Assembly (NCBI GenBank): GCA_016794485.1
Contig: JAEUHV010000326.1
Location: 1-36,743, forward strand
DNA from: Planctomycetota bacterium
GTDB lineage: Bacteria; Planctomycetota; UBA1135; UBA2386
Direction: 5' to 3'
DNA: 36,743 bases
The translations under genes were made by a program, and so were the position numbers. Below, piece by piece: positions 1 to 9,024 of the stretch; position 1 is the stretch's first letter, and every line of letters begins with the position of its first letter. The notes beneath the pieces are model-generated. The model searched no databases, was not told the DNA's origin, and saw only the letters and a list, made by a program, of their open reading frames with translations.

Positions 1-395
1 GTACGGAGGTGGGGAGGGGATCGAGCATGGTGCGGCGGAGCTACGAGGTGGCAAACACGTCGCGGCGAACCTGGGCAGACTCCAGGTACGGACCTCTGGC
101 CCGGATCGAGAAGCGGTCGGCGGCGGCGGTGCCCCGGCGGCACCGTGGGACGAAGTCGGGCGCGGCGTGTTCGGGATTGCGCCCTTACCAGATCCACTCG
201 ATCCGACAAGGGGTCGAGCCGCGCCCGCGTGGGTTGTCGGCATCGGGTGCGCGCGCAAATCGAACTGGTGCGCGCGCGGTCGCGATTCGATGTCGAGTGG
301 CCATCGGTGCGTGCGCCGATGGGCGCGCGAAGGAACGCGACGAGTTACGTCGCGGCCGCGGCGCGCAGATTTTTTTCACGCGGTGCGGCGCGCGT
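1..395. other. Left-edge region without a supported gene
   Basis: Several overlapping open frames cross this stretch on both strands, but all are Arg/Ala-rich and none resembles a protein family, so no gene is called. Two structures are visible. A 7-bp inverted repeat at 127-145 (CGGTGCC, loop CCGGC, GGCACCG) has no U-tract. A GC-rich stretch at about 345-362 is followed by seven T residues at 370-376 on the plus strand, which resembles a weak rho-independent terminator for a rightward transcript, although no rightward gene is recognised here. The neighbouring gene at 396-2795 ends at the right-hand border of this region. Confidence 0.4.
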
Positions 396-2795
396 TCACA
401 ACGCGCCGATCGTCAACAGCAGCGCGTTCGAACTCGTCGTGCGCACGAGCGCGAGCGCCGCGTCGAGTTCGAGTCCGATCACCTGCGTGCGCACGACGAG
501 ACCGACGAGTCCGGCCGAGTTCGGCACGGCGAGCGGTGCCGCGACGCGGCCGTTCGCGGGGAACAGCACGCCGAGGAACAGCGGGTCCACGAGCTGCGAA
601 CAGCCCGGAGCGCCGAGCGGCAGCGGTGCGGCGAACGGCGTGGTGCCGACCGCGTGCAAGGCGAGCGACAGCGGCGTCATGCCGACTGCCTCGCTGTCGA
701 ACGTGCTGCCGAGCCACGGCCGGTCGAGCGTCGACAGTGTCACGGGACCTGCGCCGCCGGCACATCCGGCGCCGAACGGCACCACGCTGGCCGGGCAGGT
801 GGCGATCGCCATGCCGAACGACGCCGAGACCAGGCCCTCGATCGCCGTGAACACGCCGCTCGCGAACAGTTCGCCGCGGTTGCTCGCGCCGAGCCAGGTG
901 ATGTCGCGGTTGGCCGTGGCGAAGGTGGTCCAGGTGCCACCGTGCCACCGGCGCAACACGCTGGTGAAGTTGGCCGAGTAACCGAGTGACTCCGCCGCGA
1001 CCAGATCGCCATCGGGCAGTTCGACCACCGCCTTGGTGATGCCAGGACTGCCGCCGCCGACCGGCAACCAGGTGCTGCCGTTCCACTCGAGGACGCCGAC
1101 GGAGACGCCGTTGATGGCGAGGAACCCGCTCGCGACGATGTTGCCGTTGGCGCGCACCAGGACCGACGTCGCGCTGCCGGTGAACGGCGGCAGCCCCGTC
1201 CAGGTGCCGTTGGCGTAGGTGTGCAACCCGTTCAGGGAAGCCGTGAAGCCACCGACCACGACGAGGCGACCGTCCGGATGCGCGGCCATGCGGGTCACGT
1301 GCGTTTGCACGCCCGGGACCGGCGTCCACGTGGCGCCGTCCCAGCGGTTCAACGACGGGCTGCCGAGGCCGCAGCTGTAGAGGGAGCCGTCGGTGGTGTA
1401 GGCGAGCTGTGACGGCGGCCAGCCCAGGCCGCCGCCGAGGGTCGTCCAGGTCGAGCCGTTCCAACGGGCGATGCGGTTCGCCGGCGCGCCGCCGGCCTCC
1501 GTGAAGAAGCCGGCGACGACCACGCTGCCGTCCGGGGCCGCGGTGACTGCGGTCACGACGTTGTCCACGCCGAGGCCGAGCGGATGCCATGCCGAGCCGT
1601 CCCAGCGCGCGACGAACCTGGCGGCCACGCCACCGATCGAGGTGAAGTCACCGCCGACGATCATGTCGCCGTTCGGCAGTGTCGCGAAGGTTTGCACCAG
1701 CGGTGGCTTCGGCGCACCGAGACGGGCGTAGGCCGCGCCGTTCCACTCGAGCACGCCGAACTCGGCGGCGATTCCGTCCGGAGAGACGGTGGTGGCAACG
1801 GCGATCGAGCCATTGCTGCGCCGGAGGATGGAACTCGAGCCGTAGCCGGTGAAGTCGCCGATCGGCGTCCACGCCACGCCATTCCACCGTTCGAGTTCGC
1901 GCACGCCCGACTGCGAGCGGGTGGCGAGCAGATCCGTGCCGTCCATGGCCAGCGCGAACACGGCCTGCGGGCGGCCATTGCCGACCGGTTGGATCGACGT
2001 GCCGTCGAAGCGCACCAGGTGTGGGCTGGTCAGTGCCGCAGCCAGGCTGAACGCTCCGCCGATGTAGACGTCGCCCGAAGGTGTCGCCGCCAGCGCGTAG
2101 ATCGTGGCGTTGATGCTGCTGGTGCCGCCAATCGTGGACCAGTTCGTGCCGTCGAACCGGAACAGGCCCAGCGAGCCGCCACTGGCACCGCCGACGAACA
2201 GGTCGCCGTTCGGCGTCCGGGCGAGCGCGCGCCGCGGCGTGGTCCAGTTCGGTTGCGTGCCGAACGTCGTGAACGTGCTGCCGTTCCAGCGGCTCAGCCG
2301 GTTGGTGGCGACCGCGCCCGAGGTCGTGAAGTTGCCGGCGATCGCGAGTTCGCCACCCGGCAGGGCCTGCAAGGCATGGACGACGCCGTTGGTGCCGCCG
2401 CCAAGGTCGTGCCAGGCGGTTCCGTCCCAGCGGGCGAGGTTGCTGGCGGCGACGCCGCCGGCAGACGTGAACTGGCCGCCGACGACGACATCGCCGGTGC
2501 TCAGCACGGCAACTGCGAAGACTTCGCCATTGGTGCCGCTGCCGAGGGCCGACCATTGGCTGCCATTCCAGCGCGCGACGTGGTTGGCGATCTGGTGGTC
2601 CGCGACCAGGAACCGGCCGCCCGCGACGACGTCACCGTTCGGCAGTTCGGCGAGGCAGTGGATCTGGTCGTCGGGGCCGGGTGCTGCCGGACCGACCTGC
2701 CAGGCCGGTTGGCACTGGCCCAGGACCGAGCCGGCGAACCAGGGGAGAGTGAACGCGAACGCAGCGGCGAACCGCCAGAGGGGTCGGGCAGGCAT
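396..2795 (-). CDS. Exported beta-propeller-type repeat protein with shared C-terminal module
   Basis: The 799-residue product begins with a Sec signal peptide (residues 1 to about 26, hydrophobic core then a small-residue cleavage site before QCQPAW). Residues 30-650 hold roughly fifteen degenerate repeats of about 40 residues. Their core is a Trp-containing 'RWNGSxW..LG.G' strand followed by 'L.NGDVVVGGxF....GG', which is typical of delta-60/kelch-like beta-propellers. The last 130 residues form a separate module that begins FGAGCAGG, contains PGCSQL, then VPNSAGLVG and RTQ, and ends with SSNALLLTIGAL. The same module is recognisable on other exported proteins in this window (14468, 27168, and partly 10187 and 7581). 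The role is unknown; an extracellular or cell-surface structural or binding protein is an inference. The ATG start is chosen because it gives a clean signal peptide. Confidence 0.85.
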   Translation of the reverse strand: MPARPLWRFAAAFAFTLPWFAGSVLGQCQPAWQVGPAAPGPDDQIHCLAELPNGDVVAGGRFLVADHQIANHVARWNGSQWSALGSGTNGEVFAVAVLSTGDVVVGGQFTSAGGVAASNLARWDGTAWHDLGGGTNGVVHALQALPGGELAIAGNFTTSGAVATNRLSRWNGSTFTTFGTQPNWTTPRRALARTPNGDLFVGGASGGSLGLFRFDGTNWSTIGGTSSINATIYALAATPSGDVYIGGAFSLAAALTSPHLVRFDGTSIQPVGNGRPQAVFALAMDGTDLLATRSQSGVRELERWNGVAWTPIGDFTGYGSSSILRRSNGSIAVATTVSPDGIAAEFGVLEWNGAAYARLGAPKPPLVQTFATLPNGDMIVGGDFTSIGGVAARFVARWDGSAWHPLGLGVDNVVTAVTAAPDGSVVVAGFFTEAGGAPANRIARWNGSTWTTLGGGLGWPPSQLAYTTDGSLYSCGLGSPSLNRWDGATWTPVPGVQTHVTRMAAHPDGRLVVVGGFTASLNGLHTYANGTWTGLPPFTGSATSVLVRANGNIVASGFLAINGVSVGVLEWNGSTWLPVGGGSPGITKAVVELPDGDLVAAESLGYSANFTSVLRRWHGGTWTTFATANRDITWLGASNRGELFASGVFTAIEGLVSASFGMAIATCPASVVPFGAGCAGGAGPVTLSTLDRPWLGSTFDSEAVGMTPLSLALHAVGTTPFAAPLPLGAPGCSQLVDPLFLGVLFPANGRVAAPLAVPNSAGLVGLVVRTQVIGLELDAALALVRTTSSNALLLTIGAL

Positions 2796-2855
2796 GTTCT
2801 TCCTCGGAATCGGAGGGTGGGCGACCGCGCGACTCTAGTCCTTGCCTGCTGGGAG

Positions 2856-2877
2856 GAAACCTGCCGCGGCGGGTTTC
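2856..2877 (-). terminator. Hairpin between two minus-strand genes, possible terminator
   Basis: A near-perfect palindrome has arms GAAACC and GGTTTC, with further pairing toward a GC-rich centre. It lies in the 169-nt gap downstream of the haem protein at 2965-4245 and upstream of the repeat protein at 396-2795. It could end transcription of the former. No U-tract follows on the minus strand, so this is either an L-shaped high-GC terminator or an unrelated RNA structure. Confidence 0.3.
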
Positions 2878-2964
2878 GTCGCCAGCCGCATACGTTCGGT
2901 ATCCCTTCGGCCTGCGGCCGCCGGCTCCACCCTGACGGCCGTCGACCGGCGGTCGGCGCGGTTC

Positions 2965-4245
2965 TCAATAGCCGGCCAGGGTCGCCTGCAGGTGCGCGTG
3001 CAAGACGCCGCGCTGCTCGACCGAGAGCTGCACGCCGCCGGGAATGCGGCCGCGCTTCAGGGTGATGCGCAGGCGTTCCAGCACTCGTTCGCGCAGCGGT
3101 TCGGGCAGGGCGGCGAACGCCGGCGAGTGCACCATCGGCGACAGCGGCAGCACGAAGGTGCGTTCGCGCAGGTCGAACCGGCCGAGGCGCGTGCCGGTCG
3201 GGTCGGCCGGCCAGAGCGTCGGGAACACGCCGGCGAACGGTTCCGCCGCCGCCGCCGGTGTTGGCAGCGCCGGTTCGTCGGCGAGCAGCAGCGCAGCGGC
3301 GATCTCGCGCGCGAGGCCGTCAGCGATGCGCGCGGTGGTCGGCCGCAGCCCGCCGCCGGCGGCATCGTCGTGGTCCCCGGTGTGCAGTTCGCGGTCGCAC
3401 GCCAGCAGCCAGCGCATCTGCAGCGACGCGCGCACCAGCAGGTTGTGCACCGTGGCCTGCTGCTCGAAGGCGAGCAGCGCGCCGACGTCGCTGGTCGGCG
3501 CGAGGTAGTCGTCCACGGCGAACTCGGCGGCGAACGCGCGCAGGTCGGTTGCGGCGCGCGGCGGCACGTGCCAGCGGCGCTGCTCGTCGCGCACGGCGAT
3601 CCCGTTGCCGCGATGTTCGCCGGCGAACGTGCCGGTGACGAACCAGCCGCCCCAACGTTCGGCGAGCGGCGTGCCCGTCGTCACGTCGGTCTCGCCCGCG
3701 CTCGCGATCGGATCGCCGTCGGCGTCGGGGAACACCGACCGCAGGACCAGCCCCGGTTCGTCGTGCGTGCGGCCGCTGGCGTGGCACGACAGGCACGAAT
3801 CGTCGCGCCGCAGCAGCGGGGGCGAGTCGGGATCCTGCGCAAGCGAATAGAAGACCAGGCCGAGCTTCGGGTCGCCGGCGGCGATCTCGAGCACCGCGGC
3901 ACCCGGCACCCAGCCGACGTAGACGTCGGGGCCGAAGTAGATCGCGCGCGGGCTGCGCGGCCCGATGCGATGGCGCTGCAGGCTGGTCTTGCTGAACACC
4001 AGCATCTGGCTCGACTCCGGGACGCCGAGCGCCGCGAGCAGCGCGCGCAGGCGGCCGCTCTTGCCGTTCGCCGGCAACGTCGTCTCGCCGGCGGCGAGCC
4101 GTTCGTTCAAGGCGGTGATCGCGTTGGCGTCGGCGGTGCGCGGGTAGTCGATCGCGGCGCGCAGGTGGAAGCTCTGCGCCGGCACGGGACCCATCGCCAC
4201 GGCGACGGCGACCAGTGCCGGCAGGAGCTGCGAACGCGCGGACAT
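2965..4245 (-). CDS. Exported mono-haem c-type cytochrome-like protein, unknown function
   Basis: A 426-residue protein with a signal peptide (about residues 1-23, ending VPAQ). It has one c-type haem attachment motif, CLSCH (Cys151, Cys154, His155), in the context DDSCLSCHASGRT, followed by a conserved-looking 'EPGLVLRSVFPD..GDPI' segment and a 'RWGGWFVTGT' stretch. The rest is mostly helical by composition, with no other domain recognised. The haem motif implies a periplasmic electron-transfer or redox role; the partner is unknown. It is divergent from the PSD/PSCyt cytochrome protein starting at 4480, which suggests a related redox or degradative function, but this is inference. The start ATG gives the signal peptide directly. 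Confidence 0.75.
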   Translation of the reverse strand: MSARSQLLPALVAVAVAMGPVPAQSFHLRAAIDYPRTADANAITALNERLAAGETTLPANGKSGRLRALLAALGVPESSQMLVFSKTSLQRHRIGPRSPRAIYFGPDVYVGWVPGAAVLEIAAGDPKLGLVFYSLAQDPDSPPLLRRDDSCLSCHASGRTHDEPGLVLRSVFPDADGDPIASAGETDVTTGTPLAERWGGWFVTGTFAGEHRGNGIAVRDEQRRWHVPPRAATDLRAFAAEFAVDDYLAPTSDVGALLAFEQQATVHNLLVRASLQMRWLLACDRELHTGDHDDAAGGGLRPTTARIADGLAREIAAALLLADEPALPTPAAAAEPFAGVFPTLWPADPTGTRLGRFDLRERTFVLPLSPMVHSPAFAALPEPLRERVLERLRITLKRGRIPGGVQLSVEQRGVLHAHLQATLAGY

Positions 4246-4315
4246 CGGGCGTCATGGTCGGGCGTCGGCGTCGCGACGCAAGAGGGCCGAACACCCCGGC
4301 CGGTTCGCGCGGCGG

Positions 4316-4438
4316 GTGCGGGTCGGGACCGTGACGGTCGCTCTGCACGAGGCCGAACCTGCGGCGCTGGCGATCGATGCGGCGGCGCTGGCCGCGCTGC
4401 GGGTGCTGCAAGCGGAACCACCGCCGCCGAAGAAGTGA
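4316..4438 (+). pseudogene. Small ORF or C-terminal gene remnant
   Basis: A short frame opens with GTG at 4316 (alternative GTG at 4331) and ends at TGA 4436-4438, giving about 40 residues: Ala/Leu-rich helix-like sequence with an EPPPPKK tail. Third codon positions are overwhelmingly G or C, as in the real genes here, and the frame stays open leftward into the antisense of the haem gene. It looks like the C-terminal end of a gene whose body has been lost, or a very small protein. No family is recognised. It ends 41 nt before the PSD-type gene at 4480. Confidence 0.22.
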
Positions 4439-4479
4439 GGGCTCGTCCGCGCCCGCCTCGACGCAGTAATACTGTGCGG

Positions 4480-6282
4480 ATGCGCTGCCGGGTCCTCGTC
4501 CACGCCGCCATGATCGCCGTCGCCACGGTCGGCGCGGCGTCGGCGCAGGATGGGTTGCCCGCGGTCGTGCAGAAGCACTGTGGCAGCTGCCACGCGGGCG
4601 CCGACGCCGAACGCGACTTCGACCTCGAGCCCTTGTTCGCCGGTGGCGCCGGTTCGGTCGCGGTGGCGACGATCGACAAGGCGCTGGCGCGCGTGCGTTC
4701 GCGGACGATGCCGCCCGCCGACGAGCCCGTTCCCGACGCCGCCGAACGCGAGGCGGTGCTGGTCGCGTTGGAGGCGCTCGCCGCGGTCGAAGCCGACGCT
4801 GCCGTGGTGACGATGCGGCGCCTGTCGCGCACCGAGTACGAACGCACCGTGCACGCGGTGGCCGGCCTGCGCCTGCCGCTGGCGGAGTTCCTGCCCGAAG
4901 ACCCGCGCACCTACGGCTTCGACAACGGTGGGGACGGCATGGCGGTGTCACCGCTGCTGTTCGAACGCCACCTCGACCTCGCCGGCCGCATCGCCGACGC
5001 GATGCTCGCCGATCCGGCGACGACCGCGCGCGTGTTCGGCGACGGCAAGGACCTCGCGGCGACGTTCGGGCCGTTCCTGGCGCAGGCGTTCCGGCGCCCG
5101 CTCGACGACGGCGAACTGCAGGAACGGCTCGGCGCGCACGAACGGTTGGCCGGCACCGTCGGCGAGTCCGCTGCGCGCGCGGCCCTGCTGCGGTCGGTGT
5201 TCGCCTCGCCGTCGTTCCTGTTCCGCGTCGAGCGTGGCGTGCCCGACGCACCGACGCAGCTCACGCCGCACGAACTCGCGGTGCGGCTCGCCTACTTCCT
5301 GACCGCGGCTCCGCCCGATGCCGCGCTGCGCGCGCGCGCCGATGCCGGCGACCTCGGCACCCCGGACGCGATCGCCGCCGAAGTGCGGCGCCTCGTCGCC
5401 GCCGACGCCGGCCGTTCGCTCGCCGTCGACTTCGCCGCGCAGTGGCTGCGCTTCCGCGACGTGTTGACCGCCAACGCCGACTTCCGCCGCTATCCGCAGA
5501 TCTGGCAGCACGACCTGCGGCCGTCGTTCCACGAAGAAGCGGTCGCGTTCGTGCAGGGTCTCGTGCGTGACGACGGGCGTGTGCTCGAGCTGGTCGACGC
5601 CGACCACACCTGGCTGAACGCGACGCTCGCGAAGCACTACGGCTTCGGCGACGTCGCCGGGGCCACGTTCGTGAAGGTGCCGGTGCCCGACCGCCGCCGC
5701 GGCGGCGTGCTCGGCCTCGGCGCCGTGCTGATGGTGAGTTCGCATCCGCTGCGCACGAGCCCGGTGCTGCGCGGGCGCTGGATCCTCGACCAGCTGCTCG
5801 GCACGCCGCCGCCGCCGCCGCCCGCGAACGTCGAACCGCTGCCGGCCGACGACGTGCCCGTCGAAGGGGCTTCGCTGCGCGCGCGCCTCGAACGGCATCG
5901 CCGCGACCGTGCCTGCGCCAGCTGCCACGCGAGCCTCGACCCGCTCGGCTTCGCGCTCGAGAACTTCGACGTGGTCGGCCGCTGGCGCACCGAACTGCAC
6001 GGCCAGCCGATCGACGCGCAGGGGGAACTGCCGGACGGCACGAAGCTCGACGGGCCGGTGGCGTTGAAGGACGCGCTGCTGGCGCGCGGCGACGACGTGC
6101 GGCGGGCGGTGGTCCGCGCACTGCTCGTCTACGCGCTCGGCCGGCCGACGACCATTGCCGACGAAGCCGAGATCCGCCGCCTCGTCGCGGCCGTGCGCGC
6201 GGGCGACGATCGCTTCTCGGCGGCGTTGGTGGCGGTCGCCACGTCGCCGTTGTTCACCCGTCGTTCCGGAGGTGCCCGATGA
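4480..6282 (+). CDS. Planctomycete cytochrome protein, DUF1587/1592/1588/1585 type
   Basis: The ATG at 4480 gives a 600-residue protein with a signal peptide (about residues 1-22). A first haem c motif, CGSCH (Cys34-His38), marks the PSCyt1-like N-terminus. Next come a DUF1587-like segment ('RLSRTEYERTVHAVAGL', about 109-125), a DUF1592-like region (about 240-400, with 'LAVRLAYFLTAAPPD' and 'FAAQWLRFRDV'), a DUF1588-like region with a second haem motif CASCH (Cys479-His483) followed by 'LDPLGFALENFDVVGRWR', and a DUF1585-like end ('RAVVRALLVYALGRP'). These proteins are exported and abundant in Planctomycetota. Their biochemical role is unproven; electron transfer linked to polymer breakdown has been proposed. 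The stop overlaps the next start as ATGA (6279-6282), so translation is probably coupled. Confidence 0.92.
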   Translation: MRCRVLVHAAMIAVATVGAASAQDGLPAVVQKHCGSCHAGADAERDFDLEPLFAGGAGSVAVATIDKALARVRSRTMPPADEPVPDAAEREAVLVALEALAAVEADAAVVTMRRLSRTEYERTVHAVAGLRLPLAEFLPEDPRTYGFDNGGDGMAVSPLLFERHLDLAGRIADAMLADPATTARVFGDGKDLAATFGPFLAQAFRRPLDDGELQERLGAHERLAGTVGESAARAALLRSVFASPSFLFRVERGVPDAPTQLTPHELAVRLAYFLTAAPPDAALRARADAGDLGTPDAIAAEVRRLVAADAGRSLAVDFAAQWLRFRDVLTANADFRRYPQIWQHDLRPSFHEEAVAFVQGLVRDDGRVLELVDADHTWLNATLAKHYGFGDVAGATFVKVPVPDRRRGGVLGLGAVLMVSSHPLRTSPVLRGRWILDQLLGTPPPPPPANVEPLPADDVPVEGASLRARLERHRRDRACASCHASLDPLGFALENFDVVGRWRTELHGQPIDAQGELPDGTKLDGPVALKDALLARGDDVRRAVVRALLVYALGRPTTIADEAEIRRLVAAVRAGDDRFSAALVAVATSPLFTRRSGGAR

Positions 6283-7565
6283 CGTTGCCCGCTTGCAGCC
6301 GACGCACGTTCCTGCGCGGCACGGGAGCCACGCTCTGCCTGCCGTGGCTGGAAGGTCTCGCGCCGAAGCGGCCGCCCGCGTTCCCGACCCGGCTCGCGAT
6401 CCTGGTGATGCCGAACGGCGCCCTGCCTTCGGCCTGGCATGCCAAGCCCGCGGCGTTCGGCGGCTGGGAGCCGTCGTTCATCCTCCAACCACTCGCGAAG
6501 TGGCGCACGCAGGTGACGGTGCTGCGTGGTCTCGCCAACAAGGAGAGCATCGACGGCGACGGGCACTACGCGAAGGTGGCGCCGCTGCTCACCGGCGTGA
6601 AGATCCGGCGCACCGGCGGGCGCGACCTGCACAACGCGGAGTCGATGGACCAGGTCGCGGCGCGGCATCTGGGTGCGACCACGCCGCTGCCGTCGCTCGA
6701 ACTCGGCTGCGATCCGATCTACCCGGTCGAGGACATGGGTTACTCGAGCATCTACGGCGGTTCGATCGCGTGGAGCGCCGCCGACCGGCCGTTGCCGAAG
6801 GAGATCGTGCCGGCCCGCGTGTTCGACCGCCTGTTCCGGTCGCAGGCGCTGGCCGCCGATGCGACGCGCGCGAGCGTGCTCGACGCGGTGCGCGCCGATG
6901 CGAACCGGCTGCGCGCCCGGCTGGGTCGCCGCGACCAGCAGCGGCTCGCCGAGTTCGAGGACAGCGTGCGCGCGCTCGAACGGCGCATCGAGGCCACCGC
7001 CGCGCGCGGTGCGGCGCCCGCGATCGACGGCAAGCAGGCGCCGCCGGACGGGGCACCCGCCGACCACGCCACGCACGTCGAGTTGATGACCGATCTGATC
7101 GCGCTGGCGTTCGCGACCGATGCGACGCGCGTGGTGACGTTCCTCTTGGCGAACGAAGTCAGCGGCCGCGACTTCTCGTTCCTGCCGGGCTGTGCCGGCG
7201 GCTTCCACGACTTCTCGCACCACGAGGGCAAGGAGGCGAAGAAGCGGCCGTACGCGACGATCAACCGCTGGTACGTCGAACGGTGGGCGGCGCTGCTCGA
7301 CAAGCTCGCGGCGCTGCCCGAAGGCGACGGCACGGTGCTCGACCATTCGTTCGTGGTGTTCGCGTCGGCGATGTCGGACGGCAACGAACACAGCCCGCAC
7401 GACCTGCCGATCCTGCTCGCCGGCCGCGGCGACGGCACCCTGCCGCAGGGGCGGCTCGTGCGATCGCCGCGCGACACGCCGTTGTGCCGGCTGTGGCTGT
7501 CGCTGCTGCAGCGCACGGGTTGCCCGGTCGAACGTTTCGGCGACGCCGACGTGCCGTTGCTCTGA
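6279..7565 (+). CDS. DUF1552 family protein
   Basis: A 428-residue protein starting in the ATGA overlap with the preceding cytochrome gene. The N-terminus carries a twin-arginine-like leader (SRRTFLRG, then 'TGATLCLPWLEGL'). The body matches the DUF1552 pattern: 'LAILVMPNGALPSAWHA', a charged helical middle (about 205-235), 'ATDATRVVTFLLANEVSGRDFSF', and 'HDFSHHEGK' (the HxxSHH signature region), then 'NEHSPHDLPILLAGRG'. In Planctomycetota this family nearly always pairs with the DUF1587/1592/1588/1585 cytochrome protein, and the two are thought to act together in the periplasm. Tat export would imply folding or cofactor insertion in the cytoplasm. The activity is unknown; the fold is related to sulfatase/phosphatase-like DUF1501 proteins only by loose analogy. 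Confidence 0.92.
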   Translation: MTLPACSRRTFLRGTGATLCLPWLEGLAPKRPPAFPTRLAILVMPNGALPSAWHAKPAAFGGWEPSFILQPLAKWRTQVTVLRGLANKESIDGDGHYAKVAPLLTGVKIRRTGGRDLHNAESMDQVAARHLGATTPLPSLELGCDPIYPVEDMGYSSIYGGSIAWSAADRPLPKEIVPARVFDRLFRSQALAADATRASVLDAVRADANRLRARLGRRDQQRLAEFEDSVRALERRIEATAARGAAPAIDGKQAPPDGAPADHATHVELMTDLIALAFATDATRVVTFLLANEVSGRDFSFLPGCAGGFHDFSHHEGKEAKKRPYATINRWYVERWAALLDKLAALPEGDGTVLDHSFVVFASAMSDGNEHSPHDLPILLAGRGDGTLPQGRLVRSPRDTPLCRLWLSLLQRTGCPVERFGDADVPLL

Positions 7566-7580
7566 GACCGCCGGCGCCGG

Positions 7581-8771
7581 TCAGCGCACCACGCCGCCGA
7601 CCAGTGGCGACGCGTACCACGCCCCTGAGGGCGCCAACTGCGCGGCCTGCACCCAGGCGCAGGCACCGAGCAGCCCGGGGCTGGACGGAACGGCGATGTT
7701 GGTGCTCACGGTGGCGCCGGCGGCCGGGAACGCGAGCTGCAACGGCACGAACGTGGCGGACTGCAGCCAGTAGATGCCTTCGATGCCGGGGGCCACAACG
7801 CCGATGGCGTCGAAGGAGGCCCCGATGAGCAGCGGTCCCAGCGAGGTGCCCGACGTTGCGACCACAGTGGCGGTCTGGCCGCGCACGAAGCCCGCCGTCA
7901 TACGCAGTCCGACGAGGTTGCCATCGGCCAACACGCCGCCCGTCGTCGGCGTGCCGCCGAGGATCGGCACGAGCGTGTTGCGGGCGAGGCGGGTCGAGGC
8001 GATTCCGCTCACGGCGCTCTGTGCCAGTGGTCCGACACCGGCCTGCAGGTTCGAGTCGGTGATGCGCACATCGGTGCCCCATGCCGCGTGGATCGCTGGA
8101 TTCGATGCGGCCGGTACCGGACAGAACGCGCACCAGCAACCGGTTCCACCCCGCGCGGTGAGGCCCGACGCCGTGACCGCGCCGCCGTAGATCGCCAGTG
8201 CGGGCGTGCCGACGATCTGGCCGTAGGCGAAGTCGAAGCAGTCCTTGGGCAGCAGCGTGCAGTCCGTCAGCGACACGAGCCCCCCGTAGATGGCGGAGCC
8301 GCCGTAGTTCCAGCCGACGCGCATGGTGCAGCGCTGCAGCGACACGCGCCCGGAACTGATCGCGACGGTGGGGTCGCCGGGGCCGATCAGGCAATCCTCG
8401 ATGCTGGCATCGCCCGAGATGTCGAGCCCATGCGGGGTGTTCGGGTAGGTCGGATTGCCCGTGGTGATGCCCTGTTCGAAGTCGAGGCCGACCAGGCGCG
8501 CCCGCTGGCCGGCGGGAACCTGGACCACCGAGTTCCACGGGCCCGTCATCGTCGGCGGACTGTCGAGGCCATGAATCGTCGCCGGGCCGATCACGGTCAG
8601 CCCCTTGGCCAACACGAATCGCGCATAGGTCCCCGGTGCCAGCACGACGATGTCGCCGGGCGCGGCGTTGGCGAACACCTGGGTCAGGTTCGCCGGCGGC
8701 GCGACGTTCCATACGGTTTGCGCAAGGATGGCGGGACTGAGGGCCAAGACGGCGGCGAGGCAGGGGCGCAT
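7581..8771 (-). CDS. Exported right-handed beta-helix protein
   Basis: The ATG at 8771 gives 396 residues with a signal peptide (about 1-18, ending AILAQ). An upstream in-frame frame exists, but only this start gives a leader. Residues 20-260 read as a parallel beta-helix: 'PGDIVVLAPGTYARFVLAKGLTVIGP' is the opening rung typical of NosD/pectate-lyase-like folds, followed by short rungs such as 'SIEDCLIG', 'VSLQRCTM' and 'VSLTDCTLL'. The C-terminal 80 residues ('IAVPSSPGLLGACAWVQAAQLAPSG') resemble part of the C-terminal module of other exported proteins in this window but lack its terminal SN motif. The substrate is unknown; a carbohydrate-binding or structural surface protein is an inference. 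It is convergent with the DUF1552 gene, 15 nt apart. Confidence 0.8.
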   Translation of the reverse strand: MRPCLAAVLALSPAILAQTVWNVAPPANLTQVFANAAPGDIVVLAPGTYARFVLAKGLTVIGPATIHGLDSPPTMTGPWNSVVQVPAGQRARLVGLDFEQGITTGNPTYPNTPHGLDISGDASIEDCLIGPGDPTVAISSGRVSLQRCTMRVGWNYGGSAIYGGLVSLTDCTLLPKDCFDFAYGQIVGTPALAIYGGAVTASGLTARGGTGCWCAFCPVPAASNPAIHAAWGTDVRITDSNLQAGVGPLAQSAVSGIASTRLARNTLVPILGGTPTTGGVLADGNLVGLRMTAGFVRGQTATVVATSGTSLGPLLIGASFDAIGVVAPGIEGIYWLQSATFVPLQLAFPAAGATVSTNIAVPSSPGLLGACAWVQAAQLAPSGAWYASPLVGGVVR

Positions 8772-8869
8772 GGGTCGGTTCGTTGGCAATGGAAGTGATT
8801 GCGTCTCCCGATGCGAGACCATAGCCCGGGGGTCGGCCGTGGCAACCCGACCCGATGCGACAGCCGCGG

Positions 8870-8990
8870 CTACAGGATGGTGAACGTCCACACGTCGGAC
8901 AACTGGTTCGGCTGGCCGTTCGCCAGCGTCGGTACGGGCCGGCCGAGGAACGGGGCAGCGGCAGCGGACCACCGCGGGAGTCCGGTGACA
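8870..8990 (-). pseudogene. Possible C-terminal remnant on the minus strand
   Basis: In the gap between two divergent genes, a minus-strand frame ending at TAG 8870-8872 encodes a tail that reads like a natural protein end ('QPNQLSDVWTFTIL'). The frame is open upstream into the antisense of the binding-protein gene but has no start of its own. It may be the leftover end of a kelch-like exported protein. The evidence is only the protein-like composition, so chance is quite possible. Confidence 0.15.
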
Positions 8991-9024
8991 AGCTGCCCTG
9001 GCCAGTGGCGTAGAGTCGAAGGCG

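Noticed and set aside
370-376. T7 run as a strong terminator
   Set aside because: The preceding GC-rich stretch forms only a weak hairpin, and no plus-strand gene ends before it.
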